Shown here one piece after another: positions 1-7,263 of a stretch of DNA of 35,633 bases; position 1 is the stretch's first letter, and the number at the start of each line of letters is the position of its first letter. The notes under the pieces were generated by a model. It did not search any database. It saw nothing but the letters and a program-made list of their open reading frames with translations, and had not been told where the DNA came from. A program made the translations under genes and the position numbers. Source of the DNA: Acidobacteria bacterium RIFCSPLOWO2_12_FULL_66_21 (lineage in GTDB: Bacteria > Acidobacteriota > Vicinamibacteria > Vicinamibacterales > 2-12-FULL-66-21); contig MELC01000014.1 in the NCBI GenBank assembly GCA_001767455.1, forward strand, positions 73,336 through 108,968. The letters are read 5' to 3'.

Positions 1-160
1 GGCTGCGCTACAGGGAACACCGAGTCTCGGCAGCCGGCAGCCCTGAAGGGCTGCGCTACAGGGAACACCGAGTCTCGGCAGACGGCAGCCCTGAAGGGCT
101 GCGCTACAGGGACACCGAGTCTCGGCAGCCGGCGGCCCTGAAGGGCTGCGCTACAGGGAC
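1..160. repeat. Tandem 48-bp repeat array, cut by window edge
   Basis: Three full units (1-48, 49-96, 97-143; the last is one base shorter) and a partial fourth (144-160) follow head to tail without spacers. Each unit carries a palindrome GCAGCCCT-GA-AGGGCTGC followed by GCTACAGGG, then a linker containing ACCGAGTCTCGGCAG. The palindrome plus its GCTACAGG flank recurs singly at 16882-16909, and the palindrome alone at 6284-6301. The array is therefore an amplified form of a dispersed repeat. No coding signal is seen. Its left end lies outside the window. Confidence 0.85.
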
Positions 161-192
161 GGCGGGTAAGCACGGCCGCCGATTTGAATTCC

Positions 193-287
193 CAATCGAC
201 AATAATCGACAATCGATAATTCGTCGATCGGCAATCGACAATCGCCAATCCGTCAATCGGCAATCGCCAATCGGCAGTCGGCAATTG
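193..287. repeat. Degenerate heptamer repeat, CAATCG(A/G)-type
   Basis: The stretch is built from imperfect 7-base words such as CAATCGA, CAATCGC and CAATCGG, with a few interruptions. It ends directly against the stop codon of the DinB-like gene at 290. It is one of three heptamer families in this window. No open frame or promoter is seen in it. Confidence 0.8.
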
Positions 288-289
288 AC

Positions 290-823
290 TCACTGCCCGA
301 TTCTCTCCTTCGCCTGCTTGTTGTGCCTGATGATGTGGGCCGTCGCCCAGTCGCCGAGCTGATACAGCGAGATCGTGCCCACCAGCTTGTTCGTGATGCC
401 GAACCCGCGGCCGCGCGGCTCGGTCAGCGCGTCGAAGGCCCGCGCCATCCGCATCCCCGACGCTTCGAGCGCCGACACCGCGTCCGCCCGGCGCACGATC
501 GCGGGCGGCACGAGCGCCGCGGGCGTCTCGATGCGCTCGGGGATCGCCGCCGCAATTTCCGCCCACGGCCGCTCCCTGTAGCCCTCCGGCAGCGGATGCG
601 CGCCCGCGATGTCGCCCGAGATGAGGCCCGCGAACCGGTTCGTCACGGCCGCCACGTGCCAGCCGATCCGCGCCGCGGACCACCGCCCGTCCGGCGCGCG
701 CTCGGCCGCCGCATCGGTCGCGCGGCGCAGCCGCGCCACGAGCCGCTCGTTCGCCCCGGCGAACGCCTGGCGCAGCCGCCCGACCCGCGCCAGGTGTTCC
801 GAAGGCTTCTGATTCATCGTCAC
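290..823 (-). CDS. DinB-like protein (putative metal-dependent enzyme)
   Basis: A 177-residue protein with the features of the DinB/YfiT four-helix fold. Near residues 48-56 it has a W-S-A-x-x-I-x-W-H-V segment typical of the first metal-ligand helix, and near the C-terminus a W-A-x-x-H-I-I-R-H-N segment that supplies further His ligands. DinB-type proteins bind a divalent metal through His residues, and some act as thiol-dependent S-transferases; the substrate here cannot be told. The start is the first of two in-frame ATGs two codons apart, and the length is normal for the family. It lies 27 bp downstream of the amine-dehydrogenase-like gene on the same strand, so the two are probably cotranscribed, although no functional link is evident. 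The family call is fairly safe; the function is unknown. Confidence 0.75.
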   Translation of the reverse strand: MTMNQKPSEHLARVGRLRQAFAGANERLVARLRRATDAAAERAPDGRWSAARIGWHVAAVTNRFAGLISGDIAGAHPLPEGYRERPWAEIAAAIPERIETPAALVPPAIVRRADAVSALEASGMRMARAFDALTEPRGRGFGITNKLVGTISLYQLGDWATAHIIRHNKQAKERIGQ

Positions 824-850
824 TGTCGCGTCGGGCCTGAGAGGCCCGGC

Positions 851-1867
851 CTACCGCCCGCCGAAGAACGACGGCAGCGGCATGTCCCGCATCGTGTGCA
901 GCCCGGGCGCCACCTCGAGGATCTTCGAAATCGAATTCACCACGATGGACGCGGTCGCGATGTCCCCGTGCACGCCGCCCGAGATCTTCATCGTCAACGC
1001 GGGAGACCCCGTGATCTCCACCGCGTCGTACGACTCGGGCGCGCCCAGGTACGCTTCCATGTGCAGCGTGACGACCGCCTCGCCGTTCCGATACCCGGTG
1101 CCGTCCTGCACGATGCCGCACACGAACCCCGGGTCCACCGCGAGGAACTCGCTCGACACCGTCTCGGTCGCCATCTTCGGCTGGATCTCGTCGGTGATCC
1201 GATCCAGCTTCCACCCCATCGCCTCCGCGATCATCGTGATCGACTCGGTCAGCCCCACGTGCCGCACGCTCGCGTCGTCCACCTTCTGCTGGAACTGCTC
1301 GCGCGTGAGCCCCGCGCCGATCTTCTGCTGGAACGGCAGCCGCCGGATCCGCGCGTCCTGGATGCGATCGATGTGGATCTTCTCCACCCGCTCGCAGACG
1401 CCCGTCAGCGCGATCGGCAGCGCGTCCATCACGAACCCCGGGTTGACCCCCGTGCCGAGCACCGCGACCTTCGACTTCTTCGCGAGCTGATGGACCGCGC
1501 GCGCGTACTTCAGGTTGCGCGCCGTCGGATACGCCAGCTCCTCGGTCGTCGAGACAATCGGCACCTTGAGCTTCAGGATCTCCTCGATCTGCGGCATCAC
1601 CTTCTTCATCGACGAGCTGGTGCACAGCACGACGACGTCCGGCCTGGCCGCCTTGATGGCCTTCTTTGCGTCGGCCGACACCTTCACGCGCAGCGCCCGG
1701 CCGACACCGGCCACCTCGCCCAGATCGCGCCCGGCCTTCGCCGGATCGATGTCGATGCCGCCGACGACGCGGAATCCTTTGCGGGACGCGACCTGGCGCA
1801 CGACCGCGGCGCCGATGGGCCCGAGCCCGACGTGCATGACCTTGATGGGACCAGTCTTCGATGCCAT
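851..1867 (-). CDS. NAD(P)-dependent amine dehydrogenase-like / dihydrodipicolinate reductase N-domain protein
   Basis: A 338-residue Rossmann enzyme. The N-terminus reads V-G-L-G-P-I-G-A (residues 13-20), a dinucleotide-binding turn, with Asp residues at 39 and 41 where ribose recognition is expected. The DapB-like N-domain is followed by a long C-terminal part matching the pattern of 2,4-diaminopentanoate dehydrogenase and natural amine dehydrogenases: a G-V-N-P-G-F segment near residue 140, then the substrate domain. Such enzymes reversibly deaminate an amine or amino acid with NAD(P)+. It is not a plain DapB because it is about 70 residues longer and lacks the usual DapB active-site signature. 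The ATG at 1867 is preceded by AGGAGC. Its upstream region carries the GC-rich hairpin element at 1880-2050. The substrate is not predictable. Confidence 0.75.
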   Translation of the reverse strand: MASKTGPIKVMHVGLGPIGAAVVRQVASRKGFRVVGGIDIDPAKAGRDLGEVAGVGRALRVKVSADAKKAIKAARPDVVVLCTSSSMKKVMPQIEEILKLKVPIVSTTEELAYPTARNLKYARAVHQLAKKSKVAVLGTGVNPGFVMDALPIALTGVCERVEKIHIDRIQDARIRRLPFQQKIGAGLTREQFQQKVDDASVRHVGLTESITMIAEAMGWKLDRITDEIQPKMATETVSSEFLAVDPGFVCGIVQDGTGYRNGEAVVTLHMEAYLGAPESYDAVEITGSPALTMKISGGVHGDIATASIVVNSISKILEVAPGLHTMRDMPLPSFFGGR

Positions 1868-1879
1868 ATGACAGCTCCT

Positions 1880-2050
1880 GTATGAACCGGGGGGCTTCGC
1901 CCCGCCAGCCCCCCCCTGCGCGCTCGCTCGCGGGGGCCCGCGAGCCCCACTCCCGCCTCCGCCAAGGCTTCGGCGAGGCTCGCCGTAGCGCCTCCGGCGC
2001 GAAGGCGGCCGCTCGCGCGGCTCACTTCACTACGTTCGTTCGCTCCGAGA
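1880..2050 (-). repeat. GC-rich dispersed hairpin element in the leader of the amine-dehydrogenase-like gene
   Basis: Read on the minus strand, this segment contains GGGCCCCCGCGAGCG and ends with GGCGGGGCGAAGCCCCCCGG, about 20 bases before the start codon at 1867. The last part folds as a GGGGC-GAA-GCCCC hairpin. The same words in the same order occur upstream of the M14 peptidase gene at 13793-14063, also in the sense of the downstream gene. The outer part (1930-2050) is less similar and is rich in short GC-rich inverted words. No open frame is supported here. Confidence 0.7.
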
Positions 2051-2061
2051 GAGATCCGTGA

Positions 2062-2067
2062 ATTATA
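2062..2067 (-). promoter_or_regulatory. Candidate -10 box (TATAAT)
   Basis: A perfect TATAAT lies on the minus strand in otherwise GC-rich sequence, between divergent genes. The hexamer 17 bases upstream is not close to TTGACA, so the call rests on the -10 alone. If used, transcription toward the gene at 1867 would begin near 2055 and give a leader of about 190 bases containing the hairpin element. Confidence 0.35.
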
Positions 2068-2127
2068 CCCGCGCCGGCGCGCTTCGGAGAGGACCGGACG
2101 CGGCGGGTTCTGGTGTAGGATGGCGGC

Positions 2128-4164
2128 GTGTTCCCCCGATTCGCGGCGATCCTGGCGCTCGCGGCGCTGGGCGGCGGCTTGTTCTCCCAGGGCACCCCGG
2201 CGGCGCCCGGCGCGGCGACAGGACAGACGAACCCGGCGGCCGCTCCCCTGTCCGCGCGAAACGCCACCTACGCGATCACCGCCCGCCTCGACCCGCGCAG
2301 CCGCTCGCTGACCGGCGACGAGCTGCTCACATGGCGGAACCCCGCGGCCGTGCCCGCCACGACCCTCCGCTTCCATCTGTACTACAACGCATGGCGCAAC
2401 AGCCGGTCGAGCTGGCTGCGCGAGCGCCTGCTTGCCGCATCCGATCGCTCGCTCGTCGAGCGCCCCGCGGAGGACTGGGGATGGATCGACATCACGAGCC
2501 TGCGGCTGATTGACGGCGGGACACCGTTGGATCTCACGTCCGAGCTCCGCTTCGTCGCGCCCGACGACGGCAACCAGGACGACCGCACGGTCGTGGAGGT
2601 GCCGCTGCCGCGCGCGGTCGCCCCGGGCGGCACCATCAACGTGCAGATCGCGTGGTCGTCGCGCGTGCCGAGGACCTTCGCGCGGACCGGCGCGATCGGC
2701 AACTTCTATTTCCTCGCGCAGTGGTTCCCGAAAATCGGCGTCCTCCAGGACGCCGGGTGGAACTGCCACCAGTTCCACGCCTCCACCGAGTTCTTCTCCG
2801 ACTTCGGCAGCTACGACGTCCGGCTCACGGTGCCGGCCGGATGGACCGTCGGGGCCACCGGCGTCGAGCGCGACAGGCGCGACGAGACCGACGGCACGAC
2901 GACGCATCATTACTATCAGGACGACGTGCACGACTTCGCGTGGACGACGAGCCCGGACTTCGTGGAGCGCCACGCGAGGTTCGAGCATCCGTCGCTGCCG
3001 GCCGTGGACATGCGGCTGCTGCTCCAGAGGGAGCACGCCGATCAAGCGGAGCGGCACTTTGCCGCGACGCGCGCCGCGCTGCGCTACTACGGCGAGTGGT
3101 TTGGCGCGTATCCGTACGGCCACATCACGGTCGTGGACCCCGCGTGGGCGAGCGGCGCCGGGGGCATGGAATATCCCACGCTCTTCACCGCCGGATCGCG
3201 CTGGCTGGCGCCCGCCGGCGCGACGACGCCAGAAGGGGTGACCATCCACGAGGCCGGTCACCAGTTCTGGTTCGGGATCGTCGCGTCCAACGAGTTCGAG
3301 AACGCCTGGATGGACGAAGGCTTCAACACCTTCTCCACCGCGCGCGTCGTCGAGCAGGCGTTCCAGCCGAATTACCACGTGAAGCGGTACTTCGGCGGGT
3401 TCGTGCCGTGGACGTTCTACGACCTTGCCCTCACGCGGGTGGGCGACGGCGATCGCCCGTCCGCCTACCGGGCGCTGGCCAAGGTGGACGCGCAGGCGAC
3501 GCCGAGCTGGCGGTACTGGCCGGGGGCGGGCGGCGCGCTCACCTACAGCAAGACCTCGCTCTGGCTGCACACGCTGGAGCGGATGCTCGGATGGGAGACG
3601 GTCCAGCGGATCATGTCCACCTACTTCGAGCGCTGGAAGTTCCGCCATCCCAGGCCCGCGGACTTCTTCGCCGTCGTCAACGAGGTCAGCGGCCGCGACA
3701 TGACCTGGTTCTTCGACCAGGTGCACCGCAGCTCGAACGTCTTCGACTACGGCGTGGACGTGTTCAAGAGCGGGCCCGCGACCGCGCGCGGCTACTTCGG
3801 CGACGGCAACGGGCGCGCCTTCTCGGACGCGGAAGGGCCGACGGACACGTACCACACGACGCTCGTGGTACGGCGGTACGGCGAGGGAGAGTTCCCGGTG
3901 GACGTCCGCGTGCAGTTCGAGAACGGCGAGGAAATGCGCTGGCACTGGGACGGCCGGGATCGCTGGAAGGCGTTCGAAGTGGATCGGCCGTCGCGCGCGT
4001 CGCTCGCGCAGGTGGATCCCGACCACGTGCTGCTGCTCGACGTGAACTACACGAACAACTCGGCGGCGCTCGCGCCGAAGGGCGGCCAGGCGGCGCGGAA
4101 GTGGTCCCTCGTCTGGCTCGTGTGGCTGCAGGATCACCTCATGACGTACGGGTTCTTCGTCTGA
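2128..4164 (+). CDS. Secreted M1-family zinc metallopeptidase
   Basis: A 678-residue aminopeptidase-type protein starting with GTG and a hydrophobic export segment (residues 3-20). The zinc site is canonical: HEAGH at 374-378 and the third ligand Glu397 in a W-M-D-E-G-F segment, giving the H-E-x-x-H-x18-E spacing of clan MA. The substrate-binding GAMEN motif appears as G-G-M-E-Y (345-349), with Tyr in place of Asn. M1 enzymes remove N-terminal residues from peptides. The predicted location is outside the cytoplasm; the hydrophobic C-terminus (W-L-V-W-L) may help membrane contact. The stop codon overlaps the start of the next gene by one base (TGATG), so the two are probably translated together. 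The N-terminal beta domain is recognisable, but no separate ERAP1-like C-terminal domain is obvious, so it belongs to the shorter M1 branch. Confidence 0.88.
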   Translation: MFPRFAAILALAALGGGLFSQGTPAAPGAATGQTNPAAAPLSARNATYAITARLDPRSRSLTGDELLTWRNPAAVPATTLRFHLYYNAWRNSRSSWLRERLLAASDRSLVERPAEDWGWIDITSLRLIDGGTPLDLTSELRFVAPDDGNQDDRTVVEVPLPRAVAPGGTINVQIAWSSRVPRTFARTGAIGNFYFLAQWFPKIGVLQDAGWNCHQFHASTEFFSDFGSYDVRLTVPAGWTVGATGVERDRRDETDGTTTHHYYQDDVHDFAWTTSPDFVERHARFEHPSLPAVDMRLLLQREHADQAERHFAATRAALRYYGEWFGAYPYGHITVVDPAWASGAGGMEYPTLFTAGSRWLAPAGATTPEGVTIHEAGHQFWFGIVASNEFENAWMDEGFNTFSTARVVEQAFQPNYHVKRYFGGFVPWTFYDLALTRVGDGDRPSAYRALAKVDAQATPSWRYWPGAGGALTYSKTSLWLHTLERMLGWETVQRIMSTYFERWKFRHPRPADFFAVVNEVSGRDMTWFFDQVHRSSNVFDYGVDVFKSGPATARGYFGDGNGRAFSDAEGPTDTYHTTLVVRRYGEGEFPVDVRVQFENGEEMRWHWDGRDRWKAFEVDRPSRASLAQVDPDHVLLLDVNYTNNSAALAPKGGQAARKWSLVWLVWLQDHLMTYGFFV

Positions 4165-5189
4165 TGGCCGCGACCTCCGCCTTCCGCGACGGGATCCGCC
4201 GGGTGAACGGCGCGCCGGCGGTGCTCCTGGGGATGTTCGCCGTCACGCTGCTCGTGGCGCTGCCGCTGTCCTTCGCGCTGCGGGGCATGCTGGCCGCGCA
4301 CCTGGGTCCGAGCCTTGCCGCCGGCACCGCCCTGAGCGGCACGAATTACGCCTGGTGGCAGGAATTCTCCGCGCAGGCGTCGGGGCTGGCGACGACGTTC
4401 GTGCCGTCGATCATCGGCTTCGGCGCGGTGCTCGACAACCTGAGCGCCCTGCTGGACAACCTGCCGCTCGCCACGACCATCGCGGGCGCGACCGCGGCCT
4501 GGCTCGTGATCTGGTCGTTCCTGAGCGGCGGCGTGCTCGACCGCTACGCGCGCCAGCGGGCGACGCGGGCGCATGGCTTCTTCGCCGCGTGCGGCGTCCA
4601 CTTCTGGCGCTTCGTCCGGCTGGGCGTCATCGCCTGGCTGGCCTACGCCTTCCTGTTCGGCTACGTGCACCGCTGGATCTTCACCGGCGCGTTCGGCTGG
4701 CTGACGCGCGACGTCACGGTCGAGCGGACGGCGTTCCTCATCCGGCTGGGCGGCTACGCGCTCTTCGGCGTGCTGCTCGTGCTGTGCACGATCGTGTTCG
4801 ACTACGCGCGGGTGCGCACGGTCGTGGAAGATCGCCGCAGCGCCATCGGCGCTCTGGCGGCGGGGATGCGTTTCGCCTGGCGCAACGCCGGAGCGGCGCT
4901 GACGCTCTACGCGCTCAACGCCGCCGCCTTCCTGGTCCTCGTGCTCCTCTACGCGCTCGCCTCGCCGGGGACGCCTGGCGCCGGCTGGGCGATGTGGCTC
5001 GCGCTCGGTCTCGGCGAGGTGTACATTCTCGCGCGGCATTATCTGAAGCTCCTCTTCTACGCATCGGAGACCTCGCTCTTCCAGAGCCGGCTGGCGCACG
5101 CGGCGTACACCGCCGCGCCGGCCGTCGAGTGGCCGGACTCGCCGGCCGCCGAGTCGATTGCCAGCGCGGGTCCAGCCGCCAGATTCTGA
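4164..5189 (+). CDS. Polytopic membrane protein of unknown function
   Basis: A 341-residue protein with about six hydrophobic spans: near 20-42, 75-115 (broken), 140-165, 190-215, 240-265 and 270-290. The start is the ATG that overlaps the stop of the M1 peptidase gene; reading-frame continuity upstream of this is only a shadow of the peptidase. No catalytic motif is recognised. The overlap with the peptidase argues for coordinated synthesis, so it may anchor or assist the peptidase, or form a transport partner; this is inference. The C-terminal 40 residues are Ala/Pro/Ser-rich and probably unstructured. The next gene starts 18 bp downstream on the same strand. Confidence 0.8.
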   Translation: MAATSAFRDGIRRVNGAPAVLLGMFAVTLLVALPLSFALRGMLAAHLGPSLAAGTALSGTNYAWWQEFSAQASGLATTFVPSIIGFGAVLDNLSALLDNLPLATTIAGATAAWLVIWSFLSGGVLDRYARQRATRAHGFFAACGVHFWRFVRLGVIAWLAYAFLFGYVHRWIFTGAFGWLTRDVTVERTAFLIRLGGYALFGVLLVLCTIVFDYARVRTVVEDRRSAIGALAAGMRFAWRNAGAALTLYALNAAAFLVLVLLYALASPGTPGAGWAMWLALGLGEVYILARHYLKLLFYASETSLFQSRLAHAAYTAAPAVEWPDSPAAESIASAGPAARF

Positions 5190-5207
5190 CGATTCCCCGG
5201 TATCGCC

Positions 5208-6254
5208 ATGGCTCCCAGGGTCTTCAGGAACGCGCGCATTCTGATCGTGGACGACGAGCCCGCCAACATCGAAGTCCTGCGGCGGCTGCTCGAGCGTGCC
5301 GGCTACCATCGGATCGAGACCACGACGGACCCCCGCGAGACCGAGCCGCTGTACGTCCGCCTCCGTCCCGACCTGATCCTCCTCGACCTGCACATGCCGG
5401 AGATGGACGGCCTCGAGGTGATGGACCAGCTCAATCAGATCGCCGAGGCGAGCTACCTGCCGATCCTGGTGCTCACGGGAGACATCTCGCAGGAGGCGAA
5501 GCAGGAGGCGCTGTCGCGCGGCGCGAAGGACTTCCTCAGCAAGCCGTTCGACAACCACGAGGTGCTGCTCAGGATCGCCACGCTGCTCGAGACGCGGTTC
5601 CTGTACCTCCAGATTCAGAGCCAGAACCAGATGCTCGAAGCGAAGGTGCGCGAGCGGACGCGCGAGCTGGAGGCGGCGCAGATCGAGATCATCGAGCGGC
5701 TGGCCCGCGCGGCGGAATTCAGGGACGACAACACGGGCCGGCACACGGAGCGCGTCGGGCAGATGGCGGCGCTCATCGCGAAGCAGATGGGACTCCCCGA
5801 CCCGCAGGTCTCGCTCATCCGCCGAGCCGCGCCGCTGCACGACGTCGGCAAGCTGGGGGTTCCGGACTCCATCCTGCTGAAGCCGGGCAGGCTGACAGAC
5901 GACGAGTTCGCGCTCGTCAAGACGCACACGGTGATTGGCGCGCGGATCCTCTCGGGGAGCCGCTTTCCCATCCTGCGCCTCGCGGAAGAGATTGCGTTCA
6001 ACCATCACGAGCGCTGGGACGGCAGCGGGTACGCGGGACTGTCGGGTGACGCCATTCCGCTCGGCGGCCGGATCGTCGCCGTCGCCGACGTGTTCGACGC
6101 GCTCACGCAGACGCGCCCCTACAAGGCGGCGTGGCCCGTCGGAGAGGCGACGGCGGAAATCGACCGGCAACGCGGGCGGCAGTTCGACCCGGCGCTGGTG
6201 GACGCCTTTCTCCGCGCCATCGAACGACCACATCATTCCGGCGCGCGCAAGTAG
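5208..6254 (+). CDS. Response regulator with HD-GYP-type phosphodiesterase domain
   Basis: A 348-residue two-domain protein. The REC domain (residues about 9-125) has the acidic pair D15-D16, phosphoacceptor D60 in L-L-D-L-H-M-P, T90 and K112. A helical linker (about 130-165) leads to an HD domain with H211-D212, H240 and [10 protein letters not shown] at 266-275. HD-GYP enzymes hydrolyse cyclic di-GMP, so phosphorylation of D60 would be expected to control c-di-GMP breakdown. In place of the signature GYP this protein has G-Y-A, and the following loop is one residue shorter than usual, which could be a subfamily variant or reduced activity. No histidine kinase is adjacent. It probably belongs to the same transcription unit as the two genes before it (18 bp gap). 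Confidence 0.88.
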   Translation: MAPRVFRNARILIVDDEPANIEVLRRLLERAGYHRIETTTDPRETEPLYVRLRPDLILLDLHMPEMDGLEVMDQLNQIAEASYLPILVLTGDISQEAKQEALSRGAKDFLSKPFDNHEVLLRIATLLETRFLYLQIQSQNQMLEAKVRERTRELEAAQIEIIERLARAAEFRDDNTGRHTERVGQMAALIAKQMGLPDPQVSLIRRAAPLHDVGKLGVPDSILLKPGRLTDDEFALVKTHTVIGARILSGSRFPILRLAEEIAFNHHERWDGSGYAGLSGDAIPLGGRIVAVADVFDALTQTRPYKAAWPVGEATAEIDRQRGRQFDPALVDAFLRAIERPHHSGARK

Positions 6255-6277
6255 CACAGGCGCGTGGCAGAATGATC

Positions 6278-6303
6278 GGCAGCGCAGCCCTTCAGGGCTG
6301 CCG
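6278..6303. repeat. Single copy of the palindromic dispersed repeat
   Basis: The palindrome GCAGCCCTTCAGGGCTGC (6284-6301) matches the core of the tandem array at 1-160 and the copy at 16882-16909. It lies in the 58-bp gap before nadE, ending about 11 bases before the start codon. It can form a hairpin over the ribosome-binding region. No T-run follows, so it does not look like a terminator. Confidence 0.7.
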
Positions 6304-6312
6304 TGGAACGCT

Positions 6313-7080
6313 ATGAGCACCTCGAAAGACATCGCGGCATGGATGCGGCAGCAGGTCACGGTCTCGGGCGCGCGCGGGATCGTCGTCGGGTTGAGCGGCG
6401 GGATCGACTCGGCGGTCGTCGTGCGGCTGGCGCAGATGGCCGCGCCCGGCCAGGTCGTCGGCGTCATCATGCCGTGCCACAGCGACCCGCAGGACGAGGC
6501 GGATGCGCGCCTGGTGGCGGGGCATTTTGCCGTGCCGACCGTGCGGATCGACCTTGAAGCGGCCTACGATCGCTTCGTCGCCGATCTCAGGACCGCGGCC
6601 GAGCAGCTTCCGGCCGATCTGCTTCCGCCGGCGCCGGCCCAGCCCGCCGACATCAAGGCACGCATGCCGCTCGCCAACGTCAAGCCGCGGCTGCGCATGG
6701 CGACGCTGTACTTCGTGGCCAACACGCTCAACTACCTGGTTGCCGGCACCGGCAACCGCAGCGAGCTGACGATCGGGTATTTCACGAAGTACGGCGACGG
6801 CGGCGTCGACCTGCTGCCGATCGGCAAGCTCCTCAAGAGCGAGGTGCGCGCGATGGCGCGCGAGCTGGACGTCCCCGAGCGCGTGATCACGAAGGCGCCG
6901 AGCGCGGGGCTGTGGCTCGGCCAGACCGACGAGCAGGAGATGGGCTTCACCTACGCGGATCTGGAGCACTATCTGATGGACGGCCCCGACGCGGTGTCGC
7001 CCGCGCTGGCCATGCGCATCGAGCGACTGATGCGCACGAGCGACCACAAGCGCACGGTCGCGCCGACGCCAGACGTCTGA
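6313..7080 (+). CDS. nadE: Ammonia-dependent NAD+ synthetase
   Basis: A 255-residue enzyme that converts deamido-NAD+ to NAD+ with ATP, using ammonia as nitrogen donor, in the cytoplasm. The PP-loop S-G-G-I-D-S (28-33) is intact. Downstream are the A-G-T-G-N-R-S-E and G-Y-F-T-K-Y-G-D-G-G segments typical of NAD synthetase, then a P-S-A-G-L-W-x-G-Q-T-D-E motif. There is no N-terminal nitrilase-type glutaminase domain, so ammonia rather than glutamine is the direct donor. The start chosen is the ATG of the S-T-S-K-D N-terminus; an upstream extension in the same frame is a shadow of the HD-GYP gene. A palindromic repeat ends about 11 bases before the start. Family identity is clear. Confidence 0.93.
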   Translation: MSTSKDIAAWMRQQVTVSGARGIVVGLSGGIDSAVVVRLAQMAAPGQVVGVIMPCHSDPQDEADARLVAGHFAVPTVRIDLEAAYDRFVADLRTAAEQLPADLLPPAPAQPADIKARMPLANVKPRLRMATLYFVANTLNYLVAGTGNRSELTIGYFTKYGDGGVDLLPIGKLLKSEVRAMARELDVPERVITKAPSAGLWLGQTDEQEMGFTYADLEHYLMDGPDAVSPALAMRIERLMRTSDHKRTVAPTPDV

Positions 7081-7090
7081 CTGGGATAGC

Positions 7091-7188
7091 TTCCAGTTTC
7101 CAGTTTCCAGTTTCCAGCTTCCAGCTTCCAGCTTCCAGCTTCCAGTTTCCAGCTTCCAGCTTCCAGCTTCCAGCTTCCAGTTTCCAGC
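7091..7188. repeat. Heptamer tandem array TTCCAG(T/C), 14 units
   Basis: Fourteen uninterrupted 7-base units read TTCCAGT or TTCCAGC, filling the gap between the convergent nadE and transporter genes. The C and T variants are mixed rather than sorted. The same word forms a shorter array at 16812-16850. No coding or CRISPR-like spacing is present. Confidence 0.95.
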
Positions 7189-7263
7189 CCGAGCCCCGAG
7201 CAACGAGCCCCGAGCAACGAGCAACGAGCAACGAGCAACGAGCAACGAGCAACGAGCAACGAG
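7189..7263. repeat. Heptamer tandem array CGAGCAA/CGAGCCC
   Basis: About ten 7-base units, early ones alternating CGAGCCC and CGAGCAA and later ones nearly all CGAGCAA. The array follows the TTCCAG array without a gap and ends exactly against the stop codon (7264-7266) of the minus-strand transporter gene. The period is the same as the neighbouring array, although the word is different. Confidence 0.93.

Noticed and set aside
1-160. CRISPR array
   Set aside because: Units are contiguous with no unique spacers and no cas genes nearby.
323-1885. Long plus-strand open frame of 520 codons across the DinB and amine-dehydrogenase genes
   Set aside because: It is Arg/His/Pro-rich and without motifs, a shadow produced by high GC opposite two genes with recognised families.
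1684-4137. 817-codon minus-strand open frame opposite the M1 peptidase
   Set aside because: The plus-strand frame has a complete zinc site and a signal peptide; the minus-strand product is low-complexity and motif-free.
6284-6301. Rho-independent terminator after the HD-GYP gene
   Set aside because: No T-run on either strand, and the same palindrome recurs elsewhere as a repeat.
4134-6470. 778-codon minus-strand open frame opposite the membrane protein and HD-GYP genes
   Set aside because: It shows no domain and spans three real genes; it is a GC-rich shadow.
7091-7263. CRISPR or VNTR within a gene
   Set aside because: The period is 7 with no spacers, and the arrays lie wholly between convergent stop codons.
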